From positions 38,269 through 102,268 of IMG/VR virus record IMGVR_UViG_3300020203_000013: a stretch of 64,000 bases of DNA. The stretch is one strand, 5' to 3'. Under the pieces are notes generated by a model. It saw only the letters and a list, made by a program, of their open reading frames with translations, had not been told where the DNA came from and searched no databases. Numbering within the stretch: the stretch's first letter is position 1; every line of letters begins with the position of its first letter. The DNA comes from a virus. A program made the translations under genes and the position numbers. Positions 17,358 through 25,759 of the stretch are shown here, piece after piece.

Positions 17358-19475
17358 CTAATCTAAAATCTCATCTAAAGTCGATTTAGAGATATCTACT
17401 TCTGTTCCTTCTTCTATTGTACTTTTGTCTGCTTTTATAGACAATCTTTCTTTTAATTCTGTTAGGGAGACTGGATCTAGAGATCTTAAGATGTCAATTA
17501 ACTCGTCTACTCCAAGGCTAGCCTTACTAGGCGCTTTAACTTTAGTGGTGTCCTTCACTACCTTGACTGAATCTATTGGTTTTTGGGCTAGAGGGGGTTG
17601 TCCTACCGGCCTTCCAGAGTCTCCCGAAGGAGATGTTGCTACTTGATTGTAAGGGCTTCCTGCTCTTAAAACGTCTTCTTGGATGAGAGGAAGTTCTTCT
17701 CTTAATCTTTGCAACTCTGTATCATAATCGAAGTCCATCTCTCTCATGTACGATTGCACCGATATTGCCTTTCTATCTAGCATCTGCATAAAGGAGGCAC
17801 GAGTAACTGCGTCACTGTCTGTACTAATCACTGATTCTTTCCATCTTACGACTGGATAAGAGTTAAATCCTGCCAGCTTAGCAAGCTCTCTGTACTGACT
17901 GTAAACCCAATCTTCTACTTTAATTCTTGCTGCTGTTATTTCACTCTTTAAGCTTTTAGTAACTAATACCCCGCCATCTCCAGATAAACCCTTGCCGTCA
18001 ATTAAGACCCTAGAAAACCCTAGAGAGTTTGTAATTTCATCATCTACTGGCTCGTACTTAGCTTTACCTAGTATTTCTCCAACATCTCCAGCTGAAGTTA
18101 TCTTTTCAATCTTAAGAGTGTCGTTCCAAACTACTGTAAACGCTTTTTGAGGGGTGTTAAAAGCTTCAGCTAAATCTGCTAATACCTTTTCATCCTGAAT
18201 AGGTCTCTCCGCGTCTCCGACAGTTACTTTTAAAATATAATTGGTAATGCCATCAATAGTGGCATAATCTGCTTTCTTAAGCTCATCCCTATAATCAAAA
18301 GCGTCAAACGCTCTTGAAGCTCTGGGCTTGGCATATACATCAGAGTCTCTCTTCCTCAAAAAGATTACAGAAACTTCTTCGTCTTTAAAGGTGTACTCTT
18401 GGTTGCTCTGAGCTGCTGTTTTCATTCCAGACGGTATATTAGTTAAAGAATCTTTTACTGACTTAGATACTTTACTAGGATCTGATTTAATCTTCTCTAA
18501 TATCTTTTTAAGAGGTAGGAGGCCTTTTTTAGTTATGGTAAGGCTTGTTCCACCAAAAAATCCTGAGGAATCTAACCTAATCTCTTCAGGAGGCAGTAGC
18601 GTATAGGCTATAGGATAGCCACCTGCTGCGGCAGTTTCAGAGGTAAGAGACTTATATTTGGTAGAAAATTTACTATAGTCTAGGTCTTTCCCTAATTCGG
18701 CCCTAATTCTCTCTTTAATTAGATGGGCTAATTGAGCTTTTTTACCCGCCTTAGTATTTGAGGGGGCTCTTCCTGGTATGGATGATATTCCATCTGGATG
18801 GGCCTCATATGGGCCTTTAGCGTTTAAGATATAACAAACGGAGTATTTAAATAGATCATTAAAAATTTTACTAACTACTCCAGTAAATCCAGTATCACGA
18901 GTCCAAGCATCATAAAACTCTTTAACTTCCTGATCATTGATTTCATTATAAAACCCTGTAGCTGAGAAGTTAGATAGAACATCTATTTGAGTTCCATATA
19001 TTCCTGTCCTGTAATACTCTTCATTAGATCTAGTATATAATTTTAAGGCTGCAAGTTCATCTGAAGGCTTTCCTCTTAAATCTAAATAAGAACTATCTAG
19101 TGCATCTCTATACTGAGTGTTTAGTTTGGCTGTTTCAATTCCTTTAGTACTAGTCTCCACTCTAGCTTTTTCTCTAAGAGCTTCTAGTTTTTCATTTAAA
19201 TTAAAAAGTTCTTTTTCAGCCTGTAGCTTACCCATCAAGGTATTGGAGTTATTAATAGGTTTAATTCTGGAGCGGAAAGTTTCTTTCTGATCTGTGGGAA
19301 AGAAGAGCGCGTCGATAGTTTCTTCACTCGTTTGAACGGTTAGCTCATACTTTCCATCTTTCGTCTTAGTAGCCTCAAGGAATTTGGCGTTACCTTTGGT
19401 AATCCGACTGTTTAGCTGATCTACTAGCTCTGGGGCTGGTCCTGCGGGCTTATTAATATCTTTTCTTCTTGCCAT
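17358..19475 (-). CDS. Portal protein
   Basis: A 705-aa protein immediately after the large terminase gene, overlapping it by 23 bp. The middle section has SNEEYYRTGIYGTQIDVLSN and FNDLFKYSVCYILNAKG, followed by GYPIAYTLLPPEEIRLDSSG. This is the stem-wing pattern of phage portals (a helix, then a statement of residues giving material such as YxLxPxxIxxD). The C-terminal DYDTELQRLREELPLIQED matches the end of the clip-to-crown helices. The size is large but within the range of large-phage portals. It forms the dodecameric DNA gate of the head. Confidence 0.8.
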   Translation of the reverse strand: MARRKDINKPAGPAPELVDQLNSRITKGNAKFLEATKTKDGKYELTVQTSEETIDALFFPTDQKETFRSRIKPINNSNTLMGKLQAEKELFNLNEKLEALREKARVETSTKGIETAKLNTQYRDALDSSYLDLRGKPSDELAALKLYTRSNEEYYRTGIYGTQIDVLSNFSATGFYNEINDQEVKEFYDAWTRDTGFTGVVSKIFNDLFKYSVCYILNAKGPYEAHPDGISSIPGRAPSNTKAGKKAQLAHLIKERIRAELGKDLDYSKFSTKYKSLTSETAAAGGYPIAYTLLPPEEIRLDSSGFFGGTSLTITKKGLLPLKKILEKIKSDPSKVSKSVKDSLTNIPSGMKTAAQSNQEYTFKDEEVSVIFLRKRDSDVYAKPRASRAFDAFDYRDELKKADYATIDGITNYILKVTVGDAERPIQDEKVLADLAEAFNTPQKAFTVVWNDTLKIEKITSAGDVGEILGKAKYEPVDDEITNSLGFSRVLIDGKGLSGDGGVLVTKSLKSEITAARIKVEDWVYSQYRELAKLAGFNSYPVVRWKESVISTDSDAVTRASFMQMLDRKAISVQSYMREMDFDYDTELQRLREELPLIQEDVLRAGSPYNQVATSPSGDSGRPVGQPPLAQKPIDSVKVVKDTTKVKAPSKASLGVDELIDILRSLDPVSLTELKERLSIKADKSTIEEGTEVDISKSTLDEILD

Positions 19476-21276
19476 TGCTTAGAATTAGTCCTCCCCCTCT
19501 TATAGTAATAACATTTTTACTAGAATCCCCATTCATTGTATCAACACCTGCCGATCTAGTCAAGGTCGGGTCTATTGAGACTACTTGATTCCTTTGTGTT
19601 GGGCTAATCTCTTGTATTACGCCTCTCTCTACTGCGGGAGTTACCTCCCTGTGTTTCCATTGAAGGTCATAAACACACTTACAGGCTAGAATGAAAGAGG
19701 TATATAAATCCTTCTTTTTAGGTTTTCCTGAGTTAGTTGACCCTTTAGGTAGATCATAGTGCAGTTTACCTGTTGTTGTTTGAGTAACTACTATAGAAGA
19801 TATTTGGTTTATAAGCTCTTGAACTAGATCGACTTCTTTACTCTGTCCTTTAAGATTAGCTTTTCTATGGCCATCAATTGGATTAGATGCAGATGGTATC
19901 TTTATGGCTCTCTGCTCTAGTAAGGTTTTAGTGTTGTTATTAGCATCTTCAATAAATACTGGGTTAAAGTTACATAGGGTTAATATCCTAGATCCTCTTA
20001 AGTTAGGAGCTGAGTCTGAGGTTATTACTGTTTCAGTTACTGAATATCCAACTGTAGAGGGATCTGCTAGATGATCTCTGATAGTTTGGCCTCCGCCGAA
20101 TTCATCCATATAAATTGCTACTGGATTAAATCTCCTTATTAAATCGAAGATGTGTTTCGATTGGTCTTGAAAACGGGTCTGCTCAAGTTCTGATATAAAA
20201 ACTAGTTTACTTGGATACCCTAACTCAACTACTGTAACAGCTGTGGAGTCTCTTTCTCTTGCTACGTCAATTCCAAAAACGTATTTCTTACCTTTATCTG
20301 TATCGGGATCTCTACCCATCTTAGGGATTACTTTATCGTCTCTACAGGACTCCAATAAGCTCATCGGAAAAGCTCCATCAGAGTCTGATATCCATTCCGC
20401 CATCCACTCTGTCAAGAACATGTGGCGAGGTGCATTTATCTGAGCGTCTGTAACAGTATCTACGTCATAAAACCCATCTGGTAGCTCTAAGTAAGGAGTG
20501 AATCTTAGGTTATAGTGCTTAGACCCCTTCTTTATTTGGTCATAGAAGTTTAAAATTTCTTGCCACCAATAGTTGAATTGATAATATCCAGATGTAATTC
20601 CAATATATCCGTTATCACTTAGGATAAGATCTTCTGGTATTATTCCACCATATTGTTCTTTTAATTTCTCAAGTTGTTTAACCTTTTGCATTGGATTAAC
20701 AGCTGTACTCATCATAGGCTGAATTGAGGACCTGAATATTATTTCAGGCATATGTGGGATTTCATCTAATATGACTTTTCTAAAACGCTCCCCTCTTATT
20801 TTTCCTCCATCAGATCCTACTGGCAAGGCTTTAATTTCACTGGGGGCTAACCCTCTACCTGTAGATTTAAAAATACATAAACATTGATCATTCTGTTGAG
20901 TCGGATCTTTGTCTACTGCCTCTTGAAGCAGAGGACTCTCTGCATGTAATCTAGTAAATTCTTTAAAGATAAGTTTAGATTGACGAAATGCTGGAGCAAA
21001 GATTCCTATCTTAGTTCCTGGATATAAAGTAGCCTGTAAAGAGGCATAGACTGCGGCCAAAAAAGACTTACCCATACCTCTGGAAGCGGTATTTAATGAG
21101 AATTTAGAATACCACCATTCCGTAAGAACTATCTCTTGAATAGGTGCTAAAGTTAATGGTTCACCATCTCTTTTAAGTAAATGATTAGCAGCAATAACTG
21201 GATTCTTTCTCCAGTAATCTACTATACTACTAGAGTATTTTTCATCTAGTTGTTTATTTATTTTTATTAGAACCAA
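19453..21276 (-). CDS. Terminase large subunit
   Basis: A 607-aa packaging motor. Walker A TASRGMGKS is at about 63-71 and Walker B KVILDEIPHMP at about 167-177, with catalytic Asp171-Glu172. The C-terminal RNase H-like nuclease starts FGIDVARERDSTAVTVVEL near 335-355, with a further acidic residue in YMDEFGGGQT. All expected motifs are intact. It drives ATP-dependent DNA packaging through the portal and cuts the concatemer. The upstream gene is the probable small subunit, 5 bp away. Confidence 0.95.
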   Translation of the reverse strand: MVLIKINKQLDEKYSSSIVDYWRKNPVIAANHLLKRDGEPLTLAPIQEIVLTEWWYSKFSLNTASRGMGKSFLAAVYASLQATLYPGTKIGIFAPAFRQSKLIFKEFTRLHAESPLLQEAVDKDPTQQNDQCLCIFKSTGRGLAPSEIKALPVGSDGGKIRGERFRKVILDEIPHMPEIIFRSSIQPMMSTAVNPMQKVKQLEKLKEQYGGIIPEDLILSDNGYIGITSGYYQFNYWWQEILNFYDQIKKGSKHYNLRFTPYLELPDGFYDVDTVTDAQINAPRHMFLTEWMAEWISDSDGAFPMSLLESCRDDKVIPKMGRDPDTDKGKKYVFGIDVARERDSTAVTVVELGYPSKLVFISELEQTRFQDQSKHIFDLIRRFNPVAIYMDEFGGGQTIRDHLADPSTVGYSVTETVITSDSAPNLRGSRILTLCNFNPVFIEDANNNTKTLLEQRAIKIPSASNPIDGHRKANLKGQSKEVDLVQELINQISSIVVTQTTTGKLHYDLPKGSTNSGKPKKKDLYTSFILACKCVYDLQWKHREVTPAVERGVIQEISPTQRNQVVSIDPTLTRSAGVDTMNGDSSKNVITIRGGGLILSNGKKKRY

Positions 21277-21281
21277 GTAAT

Positions 21282-21935
21282 TTAATCTTCTTCTTTTATA
21301 AGGTTTATAGTAGAGCCTATGTGATCTTCCATGTAATCAGCAGTATTCGTAAAATGTTTTTTATTCTGTGTAATTAATAGTTGTTTTTCTCCAGCTTCTA
21401 TCTCAAATGATTTTTTATCTTCAACATACTTACCAATTAATTCCATTAAAGTTCCAACATTACTTTCTTTTCTTTTTTTACCCCTGTCAATGAATCTAGA
21501 ACCTAGGTTAGTTTTTCTTTGTTCTAGTCCTTTATTTAATTTCTCCAGCTGTAAGACCATTGTAGAGTCCATGACTCCATCAGCTTGAGCAAAAGATTCG
21601 TACATCTTATCGCAGTAAATTCTATCCCTATAGTATAGGGTAATTTCTTCTAAATCACTTTCAGACACTGAGTCGGACCCTAAGTCCTTTATCATAGCAT
21701 CACATAAGTTTATATACCTATCTAAGTCGCTAGTTGGTATGGTGTGCTTGGGAACATAGTTAAATATGTCGTCTTTTGTATACTTACCATTTTTTAAAGT
21801 CTGATCTACTTTGCGCCAGCCTTTTTTCTTTCCACCTATCCTAGCTTGTTTAGGTTTATCTAATGGGTTTGTAATTGCAGGAGATCCGGCAACTCTACTA
21901 TCTTCTGGCTCTAAATCGTTGTTTTTATTTGACAT
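21282..21935 (-). CDS. Probable terminase small subunit
   Basis: A 217-aa protein with a basic N-terminus (KKKGWRKVDQTLKNGKY), a helical middle (LDRYINLCDAMIKDLGSD) and a coiled C-terminus. It lies directly upstream of the large terminase with a 5-bp gap, the standard place of the DNA-recognition subunit. The sequence RFIDRGKKRKESNVGTLMEL also fits small-terminase oligomerisation segments. The call is by size, composition and position. Confidence 0.65.
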   Translation of the reverse strand: MSNKNNDLEPEDSRVAGSPAITNPLDKPKQARIGGKKKGWRKVDQTLKNGKYTKDDIFNYVPKHTIPTSDLDRYINLCDAMIKDLGSDSVSESDLEEITLYYRDRIYCDKMYESFAQADGVMDSTMVLQLEKLNKGLEQRKTNLGSRFIDRGKKRKESNVGTLMELIGKYVEDKKSFEIEAGEKQLLITQNKKHFTNTADYMEDHIGSTINLIKEED

Positions 21936-21938
21936 CTA

Positions 21939-22280
21939 TTAACCAAACTTTTTAACAGTGAATTCTTCTGTTAGTCTATCTACTGTTACAAAATATCCTG
22001 TTTTACAATTACTGCACTGTATAGAAGCAGTATTCCTATTAACGGGCATTGAATTACTACAGCCCTCGGCCTCACAAAGAAATCCTCCAATACTTAAACC
22101 ACTAGATATTTTGGACTTTCTAGGATCTGTAAAATCTATTTTATGGTACATAGCCCCTGTCTTAGGGTCTCGGGTTCCAACTTTTTTATCATACTCTTTG
22201 TTCTGTTTCTCGACGCGAGCTTGATATTTTGCTGGACCTAGGTCCTGCTTTAGGACACTTTCTGGTACTCTCTTAATCAT
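21939..22280 (-). CDS. Zinc-ribbon protein next to terminase
   Basis: A 113-aa protein with a C-terminal zinc ribbon: CEAEGCSNSMPVN then IQCSNCKTGYF. The N-terminal half is basic and helical. It sits 3 bp before the small terminase gene and 61 bp after the preceding gene, so it may open this operon; CTCTATAATACT upstream holds a TATAAT. A DNA-binding helper of packaging is possible. No family is recognised. Confidence 0.65.
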   Translation of the reverse strand: MIKRVPESVLKQDLGPAKYQARVEKQNKEYDKKVGTRDPKTGAMYHKIDFTDPRKSKISSGLSIGGFLCEAEGCSNSMPVNRNTASIQCSNCKTGYFVTVDRLTEEFTVKKFG

Positions 22281-22341
22281 AAGTTATAGCCTCTCACTAT
22301 GGGTTATATAGTATTATAGAGGTTAGACGTGTAATTGTCTA

Positions 22342-22974
22342 TTAATTGTGCTCAGATTGGGTGAGCTTTTTTGAACCACTCTCTAGGGCCCCATTAGATG
22401 GGGTATATTTAGCACTTTCACAACGGCCCCAGATTACATTATCATGGCGGCCATTGCCGTCACCAGTTTTTAGATCTAGAAAATAATGCCCTAGTTCGTG
22501 CCTAAGTATTTCACTTTGATCGTAGTTTTCCACAATAAACATGGTTTTAATCTGATCTTCATAGAATCCTAAAACTCTATCTAGGTTTAAGAAGGTAGGA
22601 CTTATATAACTAAAAGACTTATCTTCTGACTCCATGACATCTGCGGAGCTTGTCTTGATGACGTAGCATTCTGGAATTGGTGGGTCGATTAACTTATCTT
22701 CTGGAAATCCCACTTGATTGAAACAGGACAAGGCAGTTAAGTACTCAGTTTTAAAGTCAAATACATCCTGACACCTAACTAGGTCTGATTTTTTAGTAAA
22801 AGGGATTAAATAATGAGCCTCATAGTCTCTAAAAATAACCTTTATAGCTTTGTAGAAATCTCTTTTAGTTAGGGTTGAGGTGTGTAGGTTACTTGTTATT
22901 GATGTAGGACTGAATTTAGATGGACCTGAAAAGGACAAAACTAAAGTAACATATAAAAGAGAAAAAAACCTCAT
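22342..22974 (-). CDS. Secreted zinc metalloprotease-like protein (HELGH)
   Basis: A 210-aa protein with a signal peptide (MRFFSLLYVTLVLSFSG). It carries ILRHELGHYFLDLKTGDGN near residues 160-178, the HExxH zinc site of gluzincin/metzincin-type peptidases, with a following GRHD that could supply a third ligand. Two pairs of Cys could form disulfides, in keeping with export. Phage-encoded exported proteases are uncommon. It could act on the cell envelope in lysis or alter host surface proteins. No ribosome site is obvious before ATG 22974. Confidence 0.65.
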   Translation of the reverse strand: MRFFSLLYVTLVLSFSGPSKFSPTSITSNLHTSTLTKRDFYKAIKVIFRDYEAHYLIPFTKKSDLVRCQDVFDFKTEYLTALSCFNQVGFPEDKLIDPPIPECYVIKTSSADVMESEDKSFSYISPTFLNLDRVLGFYEDQIKTMFIVENYDQSEILRHELGHYFLDLKTGDGNGRHDNVIWGRCESAKYTPSNGALESGSKKLTQSEHN

Positions 22975-23018
22975 AATATTACAAAGTACTGTAATTAATG
23001 AAGTTTGTAGTATTTTTA

Positions 23019-23252
23019 CTATGCTCTAGACGAGCCGACTCGTTTTTGTCTTGCATTTTCGGTCGTTGGATAGTCACCTGGGCTAACTATTCTATAATCT
23101 ACAGCCCCCGAATAAGCTGCCAGAGATGAGAGATTAATATTTTGACCGTCAATTACTATAACCCCAGATACTGCTAGAGGTGGAGGTAAGATTCCTCCGT
23201 ATTCACTGGAGTTTACTCCAGAACTTACTAAAAAATGGAACGCTGCTGTCAT
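23019..23252 (-). CDS. Small hypothetical virion-type protein
   Basis: A 77-aa protein with Ser/Gly/Pro-rich, beta-prone sequence (GILPPPLAVSGVIVIDGQNI) and a basic end. AGAGG lies 8 nt before ATG 23252 and overlaps a TATAAT. Composition resembles small virion proteins; the function is unknown. Confidence 0.6.
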   Translation of the reverse strand: MTAAFHFLVSSGVNSSEYGGILPPPLAVSGVIVIDGQNINLSSLAAYSGAVDYRIVSPGDYPTTENARQKRVGSSRA

Positions 23253-23307
23253 GTATTATACCTCTAACTTTTAACTGTTTTCCTTAATATAAATAGTATA
23301 TTAACTA

Positions 23308-23922
23308 TTACTTAAATTTTCTCTTCCTTATAGCCCCGTTTGGAAACCTAACTTTAGGTTCAGTTGGGTTATCAAACTCTGGCTTAATGAGCCACTCAAA
23401 TCTACCTACATTTGGGTTATAAGAGTAGATATAATCGTTCTTAGGTCTCTGACTCTCAGTTCTAGTGTTATTGGCTATTATAAACTCGGACGATGGGGAG
23501 TTGGATACATCCTCAAAGTCGGTAATAGTGTTAGGGTTATCAGAGGGTGGACCCTGAGTGAAGGGGACAAAATCTATAGGAAAAATACCACTCTCCGTAG
23601 CGTAAAACCCTTGAGGCACATTACTAATATTTGGAGCATTATTAACATAGCGGTACTTAGCGTCCATTATCGTTAGGGGTCTTCTCGTAGATAGGTTAGC
23701 GTAATCTACCCCGTCTCCAGGTAGATCTCCCCTATAAGACCTAGCGTAGTCTTCGGATCTATAATCTAAGTTAACCGCTTTGCGATCATCAATTAAAGGG
23801 AATTTAACCTTAATTCTTTCGTATTTAGAAAATTTTACATCCTCGTGCCAAGCCTCTGCCCACGAGGAGTCGGTGGAAGAATACTCTGGTCCATCCTCAA
23901 AATTTCTTTTAGCCACTATCAT
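23308..23922 (-). CDS. Hypothetical protein, Tyr/Asn/Pro-rich
   Basis: A 204-aa protein with many Tyr, Asp and Pro residues and no membrane segment (YRSEDYARSYRGDLPGDGVD). It ends in a basic tail (NGAIRKRKFK). AGAGG is directly next to ATG 23922; a GTG two codons later has better spacing and may be the true start. It is probably a minor virion protein by composition. Not recognised. Confidence 0.6.
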   Translation of the reverse strand: MIVAKRNFEDGPEYSSTDSSWAEAWHEDVKFSKYERIKVKFPLIDDRKAVNLDYRSEDYARSYRGDLPGDGVDYANLSTRRPLTIMDAKYRYVNNAPNISNVPQGFYATESGIFPIDFVPFTQGPPSDNPNTITDFEDVSNSPSSEFIIANNTRTESQRPKNDYIYSYNPNVGRFEWLIKPEFDNPTEPKVRFPNGAIRKRKFK

Positions 23923-23962
23923 ACCTCTAATGTGTTGTATACATTAGAGAAATAGTACTAAG

Positions 23963-24640
23963 TTAGGTGTGCAAGGTAGCAAGTAAGGATGTTACTTTGT
24001 CTCCGAAGCTCACTAAAGTGGAATTATTATCTAGGGTATAATGCCACTTAGAGAATGTATTCAAATCATTTTCACTAATATCATTAGCACCAGATCTGGC
24101 TATTACATCTCTTTTAATATTAATTAATTTTAAATCTATATCTGGTCTTGTTTCTGACCAGCGTAATGCAACGTCTGCTTCATTTCTAAATCTAAAATCT
24201 GTTATAACAATTTTGGTATGTCCTTGGGAAATCAACTCTGGAACTTTGGTATTAAATATGTAGGATGCCCATATGTCTGGAAATAGTTTTCTTTGATCTT
24301 GTCCAAAAATCTGAAGAACCCTGCGGGGAGTTAAAAACTTCTTATAGTCTGGGTTGGGAATCTCAATGGGCGGGCCAACTCCCCTAACCCCTACCCCTAA
24401 GTGACCAAAAACTGTTATTGTCTTGGGGTCTACTAGATTCAGGTAACGAGTATCCTCCACGTCCTTATAATCCCCATGCATCTGCTCATGTGAAAAGTTA
24501 TACAAGTCTGCTACAGTATCTTTAAGGCAGTCAGCAAATGCTAATCTTTTATAGTCTAAGTCTTTTGCGAAAGAAAAGAATGTATCTTTTCCTGTTAAAG
24601 ACCTGTACCCTAGCATAATTACTGTAGTCTTATTACTCAT
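23963..24640 (-). CDS. Deoxynucleoside monophosphate kinase-like
   Basis: A 225-aa P-loop kinase. It has GYRSLTGKDTFF near 12-23, the variant P-loop ending GKDT seen in T4 gp1-type dNMP kinases. KRLAFADCLKDTVADLYNF follows, and TDFRFRNEADVA near 165 matches the DxRxxxE motif of that family. It would phosphorylate dNMPs for phage DNA synthesis. It overlaps the next gene's region by only a 1-bp gap, so it is part of an operon. Confidence 0.75.
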   Translation of the reverse strand: MSNKTTVIMLGYRSLTGKDTFFSFAKDLDYKRLAFADCLKDTVADLYNFSHEQMHGDYKDVEDTRYLNLVDPKTITVFGHLGVGVRGVGPPIEIPNPDYKKFLTPRRVLQIFGQDQRKLFPDIWASYIFNTKVPELISQGHTKIVITDFRFRNEADVALRWSETRPDIDLKLINIKRDVIARSGANDISENDLNTFSKWHYTLDNNSTLVSFGDKVTSLLATLHT

Positions 24641-24641
24641 A

Positions 24642-24872
24642 TTATTTTTGTACCTTTCTTATAGCCTCGGTTAGGCTTTTTAACTCTCGTTTAATTTTTC
24701 TAGTGTGATCAATTATAGCATTTTTTAATCCTGCATGTCTATCTTCTTTAATAATTTTTATTGAAATAATACAAAGTTTTTTATCCTTGGATTCATTGGG
24801 ATTTGTAGTGATTACAGGATGAACTAAGTCTTCATTCCAATAGCCTACAAATTTTATATCTTCTTCGTCCAT
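24642..24872 (-). CDS. Small hypothetical protein
   Basis: A 76-aa protein with an N-terminal strand-rich part (DIKFVGYWNEDLVHPVITTN) and a basic C-terminal helix (LTEAIRKVQK). It is packed between the kinase-like gene and a helical protein, each within 1-2 bp. Not recognised. Confidence 0.6.
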   Translation of the reverse strand: MDEEDIKFVGYWNEDLVHPVITTNPNESKDKKLCIISIKIIKEDRHAGLKNAIIDHTRKIKRELKSLTEAIRKVQK

Positions 24873-25283
24873 TTAAGCTCCAGTAAAGACTTTTTCGTAT
24901 TTAAGTATTTTATCCTGTACTTCCTCTATTAGTTTTTTAGTGGTAACTAGCCTAACTACTTGATCCGTAGTGGTTAGAGATATTAAAGTGAATAATACTT
25001 TTTGAATGATAGTAGCCCTAAAGTCTTTAAAGAATAGTAAATTTTCTGGGCTTTGCCCACTTACTAAACTACTTATTACATCTAACTCTCTAAATACAGA
25101 TTCAATAGTAGCTTGAACAGTGCTAGATAAGGCTTCAATATACTTTAACTCTTCCTTAGAGGGTGAAGTATTTGATTTAATTGATAAAAGTAGTTGAAGG
25201 TAATTAGATAAGTTACTTATATGATAAGATAAGTGATGAAGGGCTAGTAACATCCTCCTATTATACACAAAATAAAACCCCAC
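24873..25283 (-). CDS. Helical hypothetical protein
   Basis: A 136-aa, nearly all-helical protein (LLALHHLSYHISNLSNYLQL). The first residues may not be translated: the start region lies over the terminator hairpin of the next gene (25270-25303). A later ATG at 25253 (MLLALHHL) preceded by AGGAGG-like AGGATG is a plausible start. The gene contains no motif that I recognise. Confidence 0.6.
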   Translation of the reverse strand: MGFYFVYNRRMLLALHHLSYHISNLSNYLQLLLSIKSNTSPSKEELKYIEALSSTVQATIESVFRELDVISSLVSGQSPENLLFFKDFRATIIQKVLFTLISLTTTDQVVRLVTTKKLIEEVQDKILKYEKVFTGA

Positions 25284-25303
25284 ATCAAGTGGGGCTTTAT
25301 TAT
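25270..25303 (-). terminator. Rho-independent terminator after small abundant-protein gene
   Basis: The minus strand forms AAAGCCCCAC, a 5-nt loop and GTGGGGTTTTATTTT. It is 24 bp past the stop of the 109-aa gene. It shows that this gene forms its own transcript, as do capsid and the 77-aa gene at 31.7 kb, which carry similar GC-rich terminators. Confidence 0.9.
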
Positions 25304-25326
25304 ACAGATCCTAACTAACTTAAGTT

Positions 25327-25656
25327 CTACTTAGCGATAGTTGATGGACTGGTTCTAACCGAACTCGTTGGAGCTGGGAAAGGGTTACTCATTGGGGCAG
25401 TTGTTTGGGCTGTCTTTTGAATCATTCCACGTCCTGAAACGTTTCCTGAACGACCTTTACCTGTAACTGGACCAGCAAGATTTGGCTTTGCGCCCATTGC
25501 GCCCATTGCGCCGTCTGGGTTACCAAACATACCGAAATCTTGAGCTTGTAAAAGCGCAGTACCTGGCGCTGTAGCCAAGTTTTCGATTCCGAGTTGGTTA
25601 TCTGATCCGTCTAATTCTACGACTGAACCTGATTTATGTGGTTTTGCAACAAACAT
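25327..25656 (-). CDS. Small Gly/Ala/Met-rich protein, separately transcribed
   Basis: A 109-aa, low-complexity protein (NPDGAMGAMGAKPNLAGPVT; SNPFPAPTSSVRTSPS). It has a strong AGGAG site, a TATAAT about 27 bp upstream and its own terminator. That arrangement, and codon choice resembling the capsid gene, suggests high expression of a virion or DNA-associated protein. No family is known to me. Confidence 0.75.
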   Translation of the reverse strand: MFVAKPHKSGSVVELDGSDNQLGIENLATAPGTALLQAQDFGMFGNPDGAMGAMGAKPNLAGPVTGKGRSGNVSGRGMIQKTAQTTAPMSNPFPAPTSSVRTSPSTIAK

Positions 25657-25682
25657 ATTTATATATCTCCTGTTAACTTTAT

Positions 25683-25688
25683 ATTATA
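25683..25688 (-). promoter_or_regulatory. Possible -10 box with nearby palindromes
   Basis: The minus strand reads TATAAT 26 bp before ATG 25656, following ACCTTAAGGT (palindrome) and a GGATAG...CTATCC hairpin in the 100-bp gap. No clear -35 box is present, so activation by another factor is possible. This is the only gap that could promote the 109-aa gene separately. Confidence 0.4.
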
Positions 25689-25759
25689 CTTCACCTTAAG
25701 GTATCACGGATAGATAATTAGCCTATCCACCTTAATTCATAGTACATTTTGGTAAGGTT

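Noticed and set aside
25656-25663. TATAAATA octamer at the start of the 109-aa gene
   Set aside because: It lies between the ribosome site and the ATG, so transcription starting there would remove the start codon. The TATAAT at 25683-25688 is a better candidate.
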